Source of the DNA: SOJA01 sp964598485
GTDB taxonomy: Archaea > Thermoproteota > Bathyarchaeia > Bathyarchaeales > Bathycorpusculaceae
Assembly: GCA_964598485.1 (NCBI GenBank)
Contig: CAZRCD010000001.1
Span: 186,001-250,000 of the forward strand
DNA: 64,000 bases
Direction: 5' to 3'
How positions within the stretch are numbered: the stretch's first letter is position 1; each line of letters begins with the position of its first letter. Positions 7,684-16,500 of this stretch are shown in pieces. The notes under the pieces were generated by a model that was given only the letters and a program-made list of their open reading frames with translations, ran no database searches and was not told the origin of the DNA. A program made the position numbers and the translations under genes.

Positions 7684-8199
7684 CTACTCTCCTTCAGCCA
7701 AATAAACAGTAATGTTGCCATCTTTATCTTTTGCAGCCCTTACGCGAACTTTTCTCGGAGGCTTCTGTATGCCTCTTCTCCAAACCCGCTCATTCACCTC
7801 ATTACTAATGACAAGCCTTTTAGGCTCTTCTTCTTCCTCTTCTTCTAATTCTTCTCGAGCCTCAAACTTCATATGCCTCTTCACAAAATCCTTAATCATC
7901 TTCATAGCTCTAGGCGCCCTTTTCTTAGGTACTGCAATCCATGCTTTACCCAAAGAAATCGTATAAAATTTCTCTTCAACAATCTCCTCTTCAACTTCTT
8001 TCCGTGCAGGCGGTTTAATTTCTTCTTCGACTGGAGGAAGCTCTTCTTCAACTTCTTTTTCTTCTACGGCTTCTTCGACTTCCTCTTCCTTCTCTGAGGT
8101 TTCCTCAGCCTCTTCTATTTCCTCAACTGCCTCCTCAATTGGCTCTGCCTCTTCGCTCTCTTCCGTTTTGTTCTCTTTTACTTCGCTTTCTTCCTTCAT
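7684..8199 (-). CDS. rpl31e: Large ribosomal subunit protein eL31 with a long acidic N-terminal extension
   Basis: The C-terminal half is a clear eL31: FYTISLGKAWIAVPKKRAPRAMKMIKDFV, then RLVISNEVNERVWRRGIQKPPRKVRVRA. It is preceded by about 75 residues made almost entirely of glutamate with valine and alanine, and the eL31 domain carries an EELEEEEEEEP insertion. Ordinary archaeal eL31 is about 90 residues. The frame opens at an ATG at 8241 that would overlap eL39 by 28 bases; I prefer the ATG at 8199 (MKEESEV), which has AGGAG 11 bases upstream. The acidic tail is unlikely to bind rRNA and may be a disordered appendage. Confidence 0.9.
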   Translation of the reverse strand: MKEESEVKENKTEESEEAEPIEEAVEEIEEAEETSEKEEEVEEAVEEKEVEEELPPVEEEIKPPARKEVEEEIVEEKFYTISLGKAWIAVPKKRAPRAMKMIKDFVKRHMKFEAREELEEEEEEEPKRLVISNEVNERVWRRGIQKPPRKVRVRAAKDKDGNITVYLAEGE

Positions 8200-8213
8200 T
8201 AGGTCCGCTTCTC

Positions 8214-8369
8214 CTAAGCCCTTATTTTTCTGGTTCTCCATCGTCTTCTTTTCGGATTCGTCCTGAATTTTCCGCCTGTTCTAGCTATAACCCATGTTGG
8301 AACTGGCTTTTTCTGTTTTCCAGCTTTCACCAACCGTCTTTTTTTAGCTGTAGGTTTGTTTCGAGCCAT
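8214..8369 (-). CDS. rpl39e: Large ribosomal subunit protein eL39
   Basis: This 51-residue, arginine- and lysine-rich protein lines the polypeptide exit tunnel. The sequence begins MARNKPTAKKRRLVKAGKQ and contains the family signature VPTWVIARTGGKFRTNPKRR, then WRTRKIRA before TAG. It lies one base after the PDCD5-like gene and directly before eL31, the standard archaeal order. Confidence 0.95.
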   Translation of the reverse strand: MARNKPTAKKRRLVKAGKQKKPVPTWVIARTGGKFRTNPKRRRWRTRKIRA

Positions 8370-8370
8370 T

Positions 8371-8709
8371 TTATACCCTTCTTATTTTTATTTCGCGCTT
8401 ATGGGATTGTATTTGAATAAGTATCTGCTTCAGCTGTTTATCCGTCAACGGTATCGGTATCTTTCCCTGCTGTGCCAGTTGAATGAGCTGCAACTCCAAC
8501 TGAGAAGTGAACTCTGGCCTAACCATCTTCAAATTCGCTAATCTTTGCCTGGCTTCTGGCGTCAATATGCTCCTAAGTAAAGCCTGCTTCTGCAGTTCCA
8601 GTTGTTGCTGCGCCTGAACATTCCCTTGCTCCTCAGCTACTCTACGCTGCAATTCCGAAAGTTTTCTGCTACGAATTTCCTCCAGCTCGTCATCCGACAC
8701 TTCAGCCAC
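8371..8709 (-). CDS. PDCD5-like DNA-binding protein
   Basis: The 112-residue protein belongs to the archaeal/eukaryotic PDCD5 (TFAR19) family of small helical nucleic-acid-binding proteins; its exact role in archaea is unclear. The N-terminal half is a charged helix (ELEEIRSRKLSELQRR) and the core has LTPEARQRLANLKMVRPEF and QLIQLAQQGKIPIPLTDKQLKQIL, the diagnostic PDCD5 blocks. It overlaps the end of eS19 by 8 bases. Confidence 0.93.
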   Translation of the reverse strand: MAEVSDDELEEIRSRKLSELQRRVAEEQGNVQAQQQLELQKQALLRSILTPEARQRLANLKMVRPEFTSQLELQLIQLAQQGKIPIPLTDKQLKQILIQIQSHKREIKIRRV

Positions 8710-9169
8710 TTCTTTGGTATTTTTCCAGTTCAGGGATTTCCTTTACGACTTCTTTTTTCACTTCTTCAGCCAGTTCTTCTAGGAGCTTTCTTCCCTTTTT
8801 TGTCACTTTTCTTCCGCTAGTTTCAAAGGTTTCCACAAAGCCCGCAGCTTCTAACTGCTGCAACGCTTTTCTTATTATTGCTCCGCTCGCTTTAGCTGCA
8901 TGCTCAGGTTTGACACCGTAGTCCTTTCTCCCTCCATATTCAGCTCTTAATCTCTCTACGCCAACTGGACCGTGAACGTAGATTTTTCGCAATAGAGAGG
9001 CAGATCGGATATACCACCACTCTGGGTTTTGTGGTGGTCTCTGAACATGTATACCTGTTTTTACAATGCTAGCCCATGGTGGCGGAGTTATTTCATCCAC
9101 ATTTTCCTTTAGATGTTTGGCTAGTTTTTCAACGAATTTGGATGCTGGAACATCATAAGGGGTTACCAA
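8702..9169 (-). CDS. rps19e: Small ribosomal subunit protein eS19
   Basis: The 155-residue protein matches archaeal eS19: MVTPYDVPASKFVEKLAKHL at the start, WWYIRSASLLRKIYVHGPVG (about 52-71) and a winged-helix-like C-terminal half with GRKVTKKGRKLLEELA. It acts in the head of the 30S subunit. Gene order (Rpp21, YhbY, eS19, PDCD5, eL39) is conserved across archaea. Confidence 0.95.
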   Translation of the reverse strand: MVTPYDVPASKFVEKLAKHLKENVDEITPPPWASIVKTGIHVQRPPQNPEWWYIRSASLLRKIYVHGPVGVERLRAEYGGRKDYGVKPEHAAKASGAIIRKALQQLEAAGFVETFETSGRKVTKKGRKLLEELAEEVKKEVVKEIPELEKYQRSG

Positions 9170-9228
9170 GATTCTTTATCCTCTTGCTTTTCCTTCAGTA
9201 AAATCACGAAGCCTAATATTAAAGGCTT

Positions 9229-9510
9229 TCACTTCTTACGGCGTTTATAAAGCATGAATGTGTGACCCCTAACCTCCACTAGGGACGCTTCCGTTTGTTC
9301 TGCTATTCTTGAGGCGATTTCCTTCGCTTCGTCTCCCTCAAGAGCACTTTTCAAAATCTTGATCTTAACCATCTTCTTTTTCTCTAACTGCTTCTCGATT
9401 TCCTTCAACGATTCTTCTGAAGCCCCATTTTTGCCAATCCATATTGTCGGTCTTTCCTCGCCCAATCGCCGTTTGATGCGGCGTTTCATTCTGGCAGTTA
9501 GTTCACTCAT
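9229..9510 (-). CDS. YhbY/CRM-domain RNA-binding protein
   Basis: The 93-residue protein is a single CRM domain. It has the WIGKNGASEESLKEIEKQL block and the GxxF-like loop EVRGHTFMLYKRRKK at the C-terminus. Bacterial relatives bind pre-50S particles, and a ribosome-assembly role is reasonable here given the operon. Its start overlaps the stop of the Rpp21 gene by 4 bases. Confidence 0.9.
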   Translation of the reverse strand: MSELTARMKRRIKRRLGEERPTIWIGKNGASEESLKEIEKQLEKKKMVKIKILKSALEGDEAKEIASRIAEQTEASLVEVRGHTFMLYKRRKK

Positions 9511-9839
9511 GGCTCTGGTTTCCCCTTCCTTTTTCTTAACGGTATTCGCATTTGCTCACCACAGTTTAAGCAGGTAATTACCAAGTGAGGTTCTCTCCTC
9601 TGCTTTATACGCACACGACAATTCACACCGGACAAAATAAAGCTTTTACAATGCCGACAAACTTGATGTCTATATTCCTTTGGCAAACGAACCCTAGCAG
9701 TCATAGCCACCTTCCTAGCCATGTTCACATAACGCTGCGCCAACGCAGGATCCTCATTGATAATTTCCCTTGCTAAACGGAAAAGCCTTCGAATTCGTTG
9801 AATTGCCATGCGCCTAGTCGCAACATCCATCCCTTGCAC
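9507..9839 (-). CDS. rnp4: RNase P protein component 4 (Rpp21/Rpr2)
   Basis: Rpp21 is a zinc-ribbon subunit of RNase P, which trims 5' leaders from tRNA precursors; it pairs with Rpp29. The 110-residue protein has N-terminal helices (IQRIRRLFRLAREII, LAQRYVNMARKVAM) and four zinc cysteines in CRHCKS (about 60-63) and CLNCGEQMRIP (about 92-95). It is the first gene of the operon that ends with ftsY. Confidence 0.94.
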   Translation of the reverse strand: MQGMDVATRRMAIQRIRRLFRLAREIINEDPALAQRYVNMARKVAMTARVRLPKEYRHQVCRHCKSFILSGVNCRVRIKQRREPHLVITCLNCGEQMRIPLRKRKGKPEP

Positions 9840-9932
9840 ATTACTCCGAGAGACTATACTCTTATTAACAAATTAGCCTTTCGCCCTCACGCAACTCCTC
9901 ATTTTTTGTGTGTTATCGCGTTTAATGGATGA

Positions 9933-10136
9933 TCAGCCATTCGTTTCTACTTTTCCAGAAAGCTTGTAGTGTTTCGCGTTCTCATTTTCAATCAGTCCTT
10001 CTTCAAACAACTTGCGGAGTGCTTTGAAGACGTTTTTCTTAGGCATGTCAAGGTTCTCAGACATTTCATTAAGCGTTAAGGAAGAGTTTTCTTTTAGGAT
10101 TTCTACTATTTGTCTATGGATCTTCTTCATTTTCAT
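9933..10136 (-). CDS. Small winged-helix DNA-binding protein
   Basis: The 67-residue protein is a lone winged helix-turn-helix: IHRQIVEILKENSSLTLNEMSENL forms the first helices, then the recognition helix KKNVFKALRKLFEEGLIE and a short wing NAKHYKL. Its target is unknown. It lies just upstream of the Rpp21 operon on the same strand, separated by about 95 bases, so it may be a separate unit. Confidence 0.6.
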   Translation of the reverse strand: MKMKKIHRQIVEILKENSSLTLNEMSENLDMPKKNVFKALRKLFEEGLIENENAKHYKLSGKVETNG

Positions 10137-10450
10137 TTATTTTCTTCTCCCTAGGCGTGGAATAAGCCAACATATTTGCTGAAGCTACTTTAATAATTTA
10201 AGCAGAAAAATCTTGTGCTACTCTTCGAAACAAAAAGGCCACCACAAATCATGTTTTTGAGTGGGTTAACCAACCATTTAGGCCAGAATATTGTGTTATG
10301 ATTATATCCGTTTCTTTTTTTCAATCCGATTTAATCCTATTATCAATAACTGAAAGCCCTGGTCTCAGCTCTTGATTACATAGAAAACTAAAATGGTTAA
10401 AATATGTCCTTTTCTCTTAGTGGAAGGTTTATTGTTAGGAAAGGAACAAA
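10137..10450. other. Intergenic stretch without a recognised gene
   Basis: This AT-rich interval between the winged-helix gene and tRNA-Leu has no open frame of note. TTTAATAATTTAAG near 10190 could be a promoter for the winged-helix gene. I see nothing else. Confidence 0.5.
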
Positions 10451-10561
10451 TGCGGGGGGTGGGATTTGAACCCACGGAGGCCTTTGCCAGAGGATCTTAA
10501 GTCCTCCCCCATATCCTAGGCTTACTGGCCGCCTATTTAGACCTGGCTCGGGTACCCCCGC
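10451..10561 (-). tRNA. tRNA-Leu (anticodon UAA) with an extra hairpin in the D arm
   Basis: The 7-bp acceptor GCGGGGG/CCCCCGC, the T arm GTGGG-TTCAAAT-CCCAC, the anticodon arm GAGGA-CTTAAGA-TCCTC (anticodon TAA) and a GGC-AAAG-GCC variable arm give a class II tRNA-Leu. At 111 bases it is about 26 too long. The excess lies between the D-stem strands CCC and GGG, where 39 bases replace the usual 13. The extra segment contains a hairpin TAGGC/GCCTA, as expected for an archaeal intron at a noncanonical position excised by the tRNA splicing endonuclease. No intron is present at position 37/38. Confidence 0.85.
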
Positions 10562-10654
10562 AACAGCGTTAATGTTGAAAATGTCTTGTATAGTTTAAGC
10601 TTTTTGTATACTGACGCATTAAGTTAAAATTTGACGCCCACCTAGCTACTATTT

Positions 10655-10729
10655 GGGCGGGTAGCCTAGCATGGATAGGGCGCAAGCCTCCTAAGCTTGC
10701 GGTCGTGGGTTCAAATCCCACCCCGCCCG
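10655..10729 (+). tRNA. tRNA-Arg (anticodon CCU)
   Basis: The acceptor GGGCGGG pairs with CCCGCCC, the T arm is GTGGG-TTCAAAT-CCCAC and the anticodon arm CAAGC-CTCCTAA-GCTTG exposes CCT, which reads AGG arginine codons. The discriminator is G and CCA is not encoded. It is 75 bases long with no intron, divergent from tRNA-Leu. Confidence 0.92.
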
Positions 10730-10799
10730 CTAAAGTGATAGCTAAGATAGATTTATCTAACTTGAAGATTAAATTATTGAGTAAAGAGAGAAAAAGTGG

Positions 10800-13400
10800 A
10801 TGTATACAAAGCCAGTGAATATGTTAAATTTCATGGCAATTTTCGTAGCAGGTATCGGATTAACCATTTCTAGCTTTACTTTCTTGCAAGTTGTTGCGTA
10901 TTATAATGTTCCTTCTCTCACTAATTTTCTTATTATGAGTCCTGAACAAGAGTACATTCAAGGAAATTTTAGTTCAATACAAGAGGCGATCAATGAGGCT
11001 GAAAATGGCTCAACTATCTATATTCCTTCAGATGTTTACTATGAACGAATAGTCATAAACAAAACAATTTCGCTTATTGGAGAAAACGTTTCGACAACAA
11101 TTATTGATGGTAGTAATGGCGGAACGATTGTAAACATAATAGCGGATAATGTAACAATAGCTGGTTTCACTATACAGAACAGTAGTTGGGGATGGTATAA
11201 AAACGGTATTTATGTTTACCGTGCAGATAACTGCGAAATAAAAAGTAACTTTTTGCTTCATAATTGCCAGAACATCAGATTAAATTGTTCACAGAATTCT
11301 CGAGTTTTAGACAACACGATAGATGGTGATGGTTACGGAATTAGATTAATCAATTCTTTTAATTGCACAGCAATTGGCAACAATGTTTCCAATTGTATTG
11401 GTGGCGTCCATTTACAAAATGCAACAAGCTGTACAGTTAAAAGAAATTGTTTTATTCAAAACAGCCAAGGCGTTCGCTTGTATTCACCATGCTTATACAA
11501 CAAGATAATGACGAACACTGTTTACAACAATACGTATGATGGCATGATAGAAAAAATGCCTCCAAGCGCAACTTTTTTTGGCAATATTTTTTTTCACAAC
11601 AATTTCATTAACAACACTCATCCATTCATTTACAAAGTGTCTGGCAACATTTGGGATGATGGTTACCCTTCTGGAGGAAACTATTGGAGCCGTTATAATG
11701 GCACAGATTTATTCAGTGGCAATTATCAAGATGAAACTGGCAGCGACGGAATCGGAGATACACTCTACGCTATTAATAGTTTTGACGTAGATAGATACCC
11801 TTTAATACATCCGTACGGCTCTATCTGCAACCTCGACACAAATTTGACTTATTTAACTATACAATCTGCGATAGATGCTTCTGAAACTTTGAACAGGCAT
11901 ACATTGTGGGTTGAGTCAGGGGTGTATCATGAAAATGTTAACGTCCATAAGTCGTTGACCCTCATAGGCGAAAATCAATTAACAACAATAATAGATAGTG
12001 ATAATATAGGTACGGTTTTGTCTGTAAACGCAGACAATGTTAGCATTGCTGGGTTTACTATATGTAACAGTGGGTTACTGGTTCCACCTTATGGAGATGA
12101 TCGCGGTGTTCTTCTAGATCATAGTATTGGAAGCAACATAAGTCACTGTTTAATAACGAATAATCGAATTGGGATTTACCTTTTCTTTTCAAAAGATAAC
12201 GTTGTAGAACATAACGTTGTTTCTTCCAATAATGAAAATGGGATATTACTATGGTATTCAGGCAATAATGTTCTCAACACAAATGAGATTTTGAATAATT
12301 CATACAACTTCGGCGTTTCTGGCAGCAGTTTTTCGGATTTCAATAATACCATAGACACAAGCAACACTGTCGATGGGAAACCAATTCAGTATGTTATAGG
12401 CGTTGAAGATGAAATCTTTGACAACCAAACAAACATCGGCGTTCTCTATATTATCAACGGCATTAACGTAACGGTACGGAACTTAAACTTGACAAAGAAC
12501 AGACATAGCCTCTTCTGCTATAACGTAACAGACTCGAGGATAGAATACGTAACGGCTTTAGAAAATAGTTATGGCATATATCTCCAAGATTCAAGCGACA
12601 ACATCATAAACAGTAATCTTTGCCTAAAAAATTGGGTTGGAATTTGTCTTCAAGATTCAGATCATAATGTTGTTGAAGAAAACACCGCAGGGGACAGTGA
12701 GAAAGGAATCTCCCTTTATGAAGCTGACTACAACATTGTTAGAGGTAACAATATTCTGAGCAATCTTTATGGAGTTCGGTTATATTCCTCGCATTTTAAT
12801 GAATTCTTCCACAACAATATAATTGAAAGCACTAACCAAGCAGATATAATCTCTTCGTACTCGAACGTTTGGGACAATGGTTTTGAAGGAAACTTTTGGA
12901 GTGGCTATGTTGGTTCTGACATTAACAGAGATGGTTTAGGCGACACTTCTCGAATCATCGATGGCGATAACCACGATCGTTATCCTCTTTTGGGCTCTTT
13001 TTGCAACTTCAGTATTTGCTATGAGGAAAACTTCCATGGAATTCCAGTGATCAGTAACTCAACAGTACTGAGCTTTGTTTATGAAGCCACCAATAATACT
13101 ATTAGGTTGACAGTGAATGGAACGGATGAAACCTATGGATTTTGCAGAATGTGTATCCCACATATTTTGATAGAGCCAGAAATCGCGGTGATAATTGATG
13201 ATGGATTGACAGAAGTGCTTTATCCAAATTTTACTCTTCGCGATGACGGTTTTTGCAGATGGATATACTTTGCGTATCAACATTCAAAGCATGAAATACT
13301 AATAATTCCCGAGTTTTCACCAGTATTTTTCTTGTTAACCTTATTACTTGTAGCACTTTGGTGCTCTTCGCTCAAAAAATTGAAAAACAAATGTTTGTAA
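10800..13400 (+). CDS. Secreted NosD-like double beta-helix protein with C-terminal membrane anchor
   Basis: The 866-residue protein has an N-terminal hydrophobic segment (about 8-32) and two successive right-handed beta-helix (PbH1/CASH) domains. Both open alike: SSIQEAINEAENGSTIYIPS (about 59) and LTIQSAIDASETLNRHTLWV (about 354), each followed by SLIGEN or TLIGEN and then short rungs rich in N, G and I. A domain with VISNST and GFCRMCIP follows. The C-terminus is IIPEFSP, a hydrophobic helix and a basic end, resembling PEF-CTERM-type sorting tails. Such proteins are extracellular and often act on or bind polysaccharide; no catalytic residues are evident. It may be surface-anchored by an archaeosortase. 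Confidence 0.85.
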   Translation: MYTKPVNMLNFMAIFVAGIGLTISSFTFLQVVAYYNVPSLTNFLIMSPEQEYIQGNFSSIQEAINEAENGSTIYIPSDVYYERIVINKTISLIGENVSTTIIDGSNGGTIVNIIADNVTIAGFTIQNSSWGWYKNGIYVYRADNCEIKSNFLLHNCQNIRLNCSQNSRVLDNTIDGDGYGIRLINSFNCTAIGNNVSNCIGGVHLQNATSCTVKRNCFIQNSQGVRLYSPCLYNKIMTNTVYNNTYDGMIEKMPPSATFFGNIFFHNNFINNTHPFIYKVSGNIWDDGYPSGGNYWSRYNGTDLFSGNYQDETGSDGIGDTLYAINSFDVDRYPLIHPYGSICNLDTNLTYLTIQSAIDASETLNRHTLWVESGVYHENVNVHKSLTLIGENQLTTIIDSDNIGTVLSVNADNVSIAGFTICNSGLLVPPYGDDRGVLLDHSIGSNISHCLITNNRIGIYLFFSKDNVVEHNVVSSNNENGILLWYSGNNVLNTNEILNNSYNFGVSGSSFSDFNNTIDTSNTVDGKPIQYVIGVEDEIFDNQTNIGVLYIINGINVTVRNLNLTKNRHSLFCYNVTDSRIEYVTALENSYGIYLQDSSDNIINSNLCLKNWVGICLQDSDHNVVEENTAGDSEKGISLYEADYNIVRGNNILSNLYGVRLYSSHFNEFFHNNIIESTNQADIISSYSNVWDNGFEGNFWSGYVGSDINRDGLGDTSRIIDGDNHDRYPLLGSFCNFSICYEENFHGIPVISNSTVLSFVYEATNNTIRLTVNGTDETYGFCRMCIPHILIEPEIAVIIDDGLTEVLYPNFTLRDDGFCRWIYFAYQHSKHEILIIPEFSPVFFLLTLLLVALWCSSLKKLKNKCL

Positions 13401-13517
13401 AATAATTCTTCTCGAAACGTAAACTCCAAACCTTAAAACCTTCTGTTGATGTGAATAGAAATGATAATTCGACCAAAAACATAGAACTTAATGACGCAAA
13501 CTTTAATAAAATCATAT

Positions 13518-13536
13518 TCTATATATTTTATATACG
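13518..13536 (+). promoter_or_regulatory. TATA-rich promoter of the repeat/dockerin protein gene
   Basis: TATATATTTTATATAC lies about 30-40 bases before the TTG start at 13561, and GAGGAGAGAAGG gives a strong ribosome binding site just before it. Both support TTG as the start. Confidence 0.55.
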
Positions 13537-13560
13537 TTAAAATCGAGGAGAGAAGGAAAA

Positions 13561-16500
13561 TTGAAGAAGAATCCAAGTGCTAACATTATTGCCTTTCTTT
13601 TGGTTTCGTTGATGTTCATCAGTTCCTTAACAATTCTATCACCTAACATAAGTTATGCTGAATCAGATAGTATGACTTTCACTTCTGGCGAAAAAATTGA
13701 CTTCACCAGTAATACTACGATGACTTTCAAGAGTCCTACGCAAATGACGTTTTTGTCCAACGTTACAATGAAATTCTCAACAAACATCACAATACGAATC
13801 ATGGAAGTTTTTCCTGATGGTTGGCTTGAACCCTGTGACGTGGTTATAGTACTAGATCCAGTAGGCTACTTACCACCCGAATGTTCATGGTGGGAGGCAA
13901 TAGACCCATACACAGGTGCCCTCTTAGGTGAGTTTCACGTAGATGGAAATAACGGTGTAGATCAATTCCACGTAGACTCGACTTGGCCACCTCAAGGATT
14001 TCCAATTCCGTGGGAGGATCTAATCGCTGTCAAGAAAATAGACATTATAGAACCGTGTCAGTACTATGTTGTTCACTGGCCTGAACACTGGTGGCCTCAA
14101 CCGTGCAGTTGGTGGGAAATACTAGACCCTGAAACTGGCGAGATGACAGGCTACGAATTTCATGTTGATTGGACGAATGAGAGTTGCGAATTCCACATAG
14201 ACAAAGTATATCCAGAACCTTACGTGCTGCCGTTTCCATGGTACGAAGTGTGGGCGCGACGAAAGATACCTGATATTAAATCTTGTGACTACTTTGTTGT
14301 GGAGGATCCGCCACATTGGTGGCCTGATCCCTGCAGCTGGTGGGAAATAATTGACCCCTCTGGCGAGCCAACAGGACTTGAGTTTCACGTAGATTGGACG
14401 AATGAAAGCTGCGAATTCCACGTAGACGAAGTGTTTCCTGATCCACTGGAGATTCCGTGGTTCCCGCCACCAGTTAGCGTCACTGCTGAACAAAAAATAG
14501 TGGAGATTGAACCTTGCGACTGGTTTGTCATCGTTGACCCGGCAGACTTCCTTCCGGAACCTTGCTCATGGTGGGAAGTGCTGGACGATACTGGTGCCCC
14601 AACAGGCTTAGAGTTCCATGTAGACATAACTGGGGGATTTACCTTGTTCCACGTAGACATTGTATATCCCGGTGAAATAATCACAATACCGCCATCATAC
14701 ACTGTTACAGTTAGAAAGAAAATAGACCTCATACAACCTTGTGACTGGTTCAGAGTTGACGACCCTACACTCACTCCAGAGTCGTGTTCATGGTGGGAGA
14801 TACTCGACGACACCGGCGCACCAACAGGCATAGAATTCCACGTAGACCAAACCATACCAGCGGACGGATTGTTCTATATAGATGAAGTGTTGCCCGGTTG
14901 GCCAATCGAGGTACCGCCAACATACATGTTGACAGCAGAAAAGAAAATTGATGATATCCAAGAATGCGACTGGTTCAAGGTTCTTGATCCACCAGACTTT
15001 GTTCCTGAACCATGCTCATGGTGGGTAATAATCTGGCCACCAGTGTGGGCGGGAACACATTTCCATGTAGACGCGAACGACGACGTTGACATGTTTCACA
15101 TAGACGATGTTAATGGAGGCGGTCCACCACCTCCGCCACCACCGCCACCGCCATGGAACGTAACTGCAATACCCTATGAACCGCCGCCACTACCGTGGTA
15201 CATGAAAGCGTCATATCCAGACTACGTTCCAAGTGGAATGCCCGACTTCGATGAGAGACAATGGGGTACATATATATGGCAAGATGGAGCAGGTCGATGG
15301 AGCCATTGTGGACCATGTGCAGTCGCCAACTCAATATGGTGGCTAGACTCAGAATTTGAAACAAATACAGTACCACCACCAGCAGTAATAGACACCTACC
15401 CACTAGTTCAAGCATATGCTGGACCACCATGGGACGACCACGACCCGCTAAACGTTCCTTGGCTAGTAGAACACCTGGCATATCTGATGGACACTGATGG
15501 TTTGAGAACCGGACTAGTGCACTCGGGCACAAACGTCTTCGATATGGAAGCTGGAATCACACATTACCTTTCATGGAGTGGAGTTAACCCACTTGGAGAC
15601 GTAGACGGTGATGGAAACGTTACTATGAACGACGCCAACATCGTCAATCTAGCCATGGGAACAGCCCCTGGAGCGCCAGGTTGGGATCTTCGCGCAGACA
15701 TATTTCCTGTAACAATGGGCTATCCTCCAATGGCCGACAACGTAATCGACTCCGATGACTTGGATCTTGTCACGATGTACATGGGAATGAACGGCTCATT
15801 CTATGAACATACAGTGATGGCACCGTGGTGGGACATCATCGTAGAAGAGGTTGAGAAATGCCAAGACGTTGTTCTGTTGATCGCCCCATGGTACTATGAT
15901 GGTCTAGAGTGGTATCGTTACGAAGAAGATGCACATTTCGTAACCGTCGCGGGATTAAACGCTACAACTTGGGAAATAGTGTTCAGCGACCCAATACTAG
16001 ACAATGCGGAAGCCGGAGGATACGGTGACGTGCCAGTACCTCACATACACCCACCGCCAGAACCACCATACATCACTCACAATAACGCAAGTTTAGTCTC
16101 ACATGACGCATACCACGTAATTGAAGACCCATGCCCAGGCGGCCCATTAACAATACCCGACTATCCACGTGGGCCAGGACCATATCCTGAATGGCGTTGG
16201 CAAATAGAAGCCGCAGTAATAACTTCACCTCTAGGCGTTCATGACGTAGCTGTCATCGATGTCTTACCACTCAAAACCATCGTAGGAAAAGGATACAGCT
16301 GCAAGATCAATGTAACCGTCGCAAACGAAGGATACTTCACGTCAACCTTTAACGTCACGCTTTACGCCAACACAACAGAAGTAGATACCCAGAAAGTCTT
16401 AAACTTGGCTCCGGGTACCCAAATCACCATCACCCTCACGTGGAACACTTCAGGCTTTGCCTATGCCTATACCATAACCGCCTACGCCACTCCTGATCCA

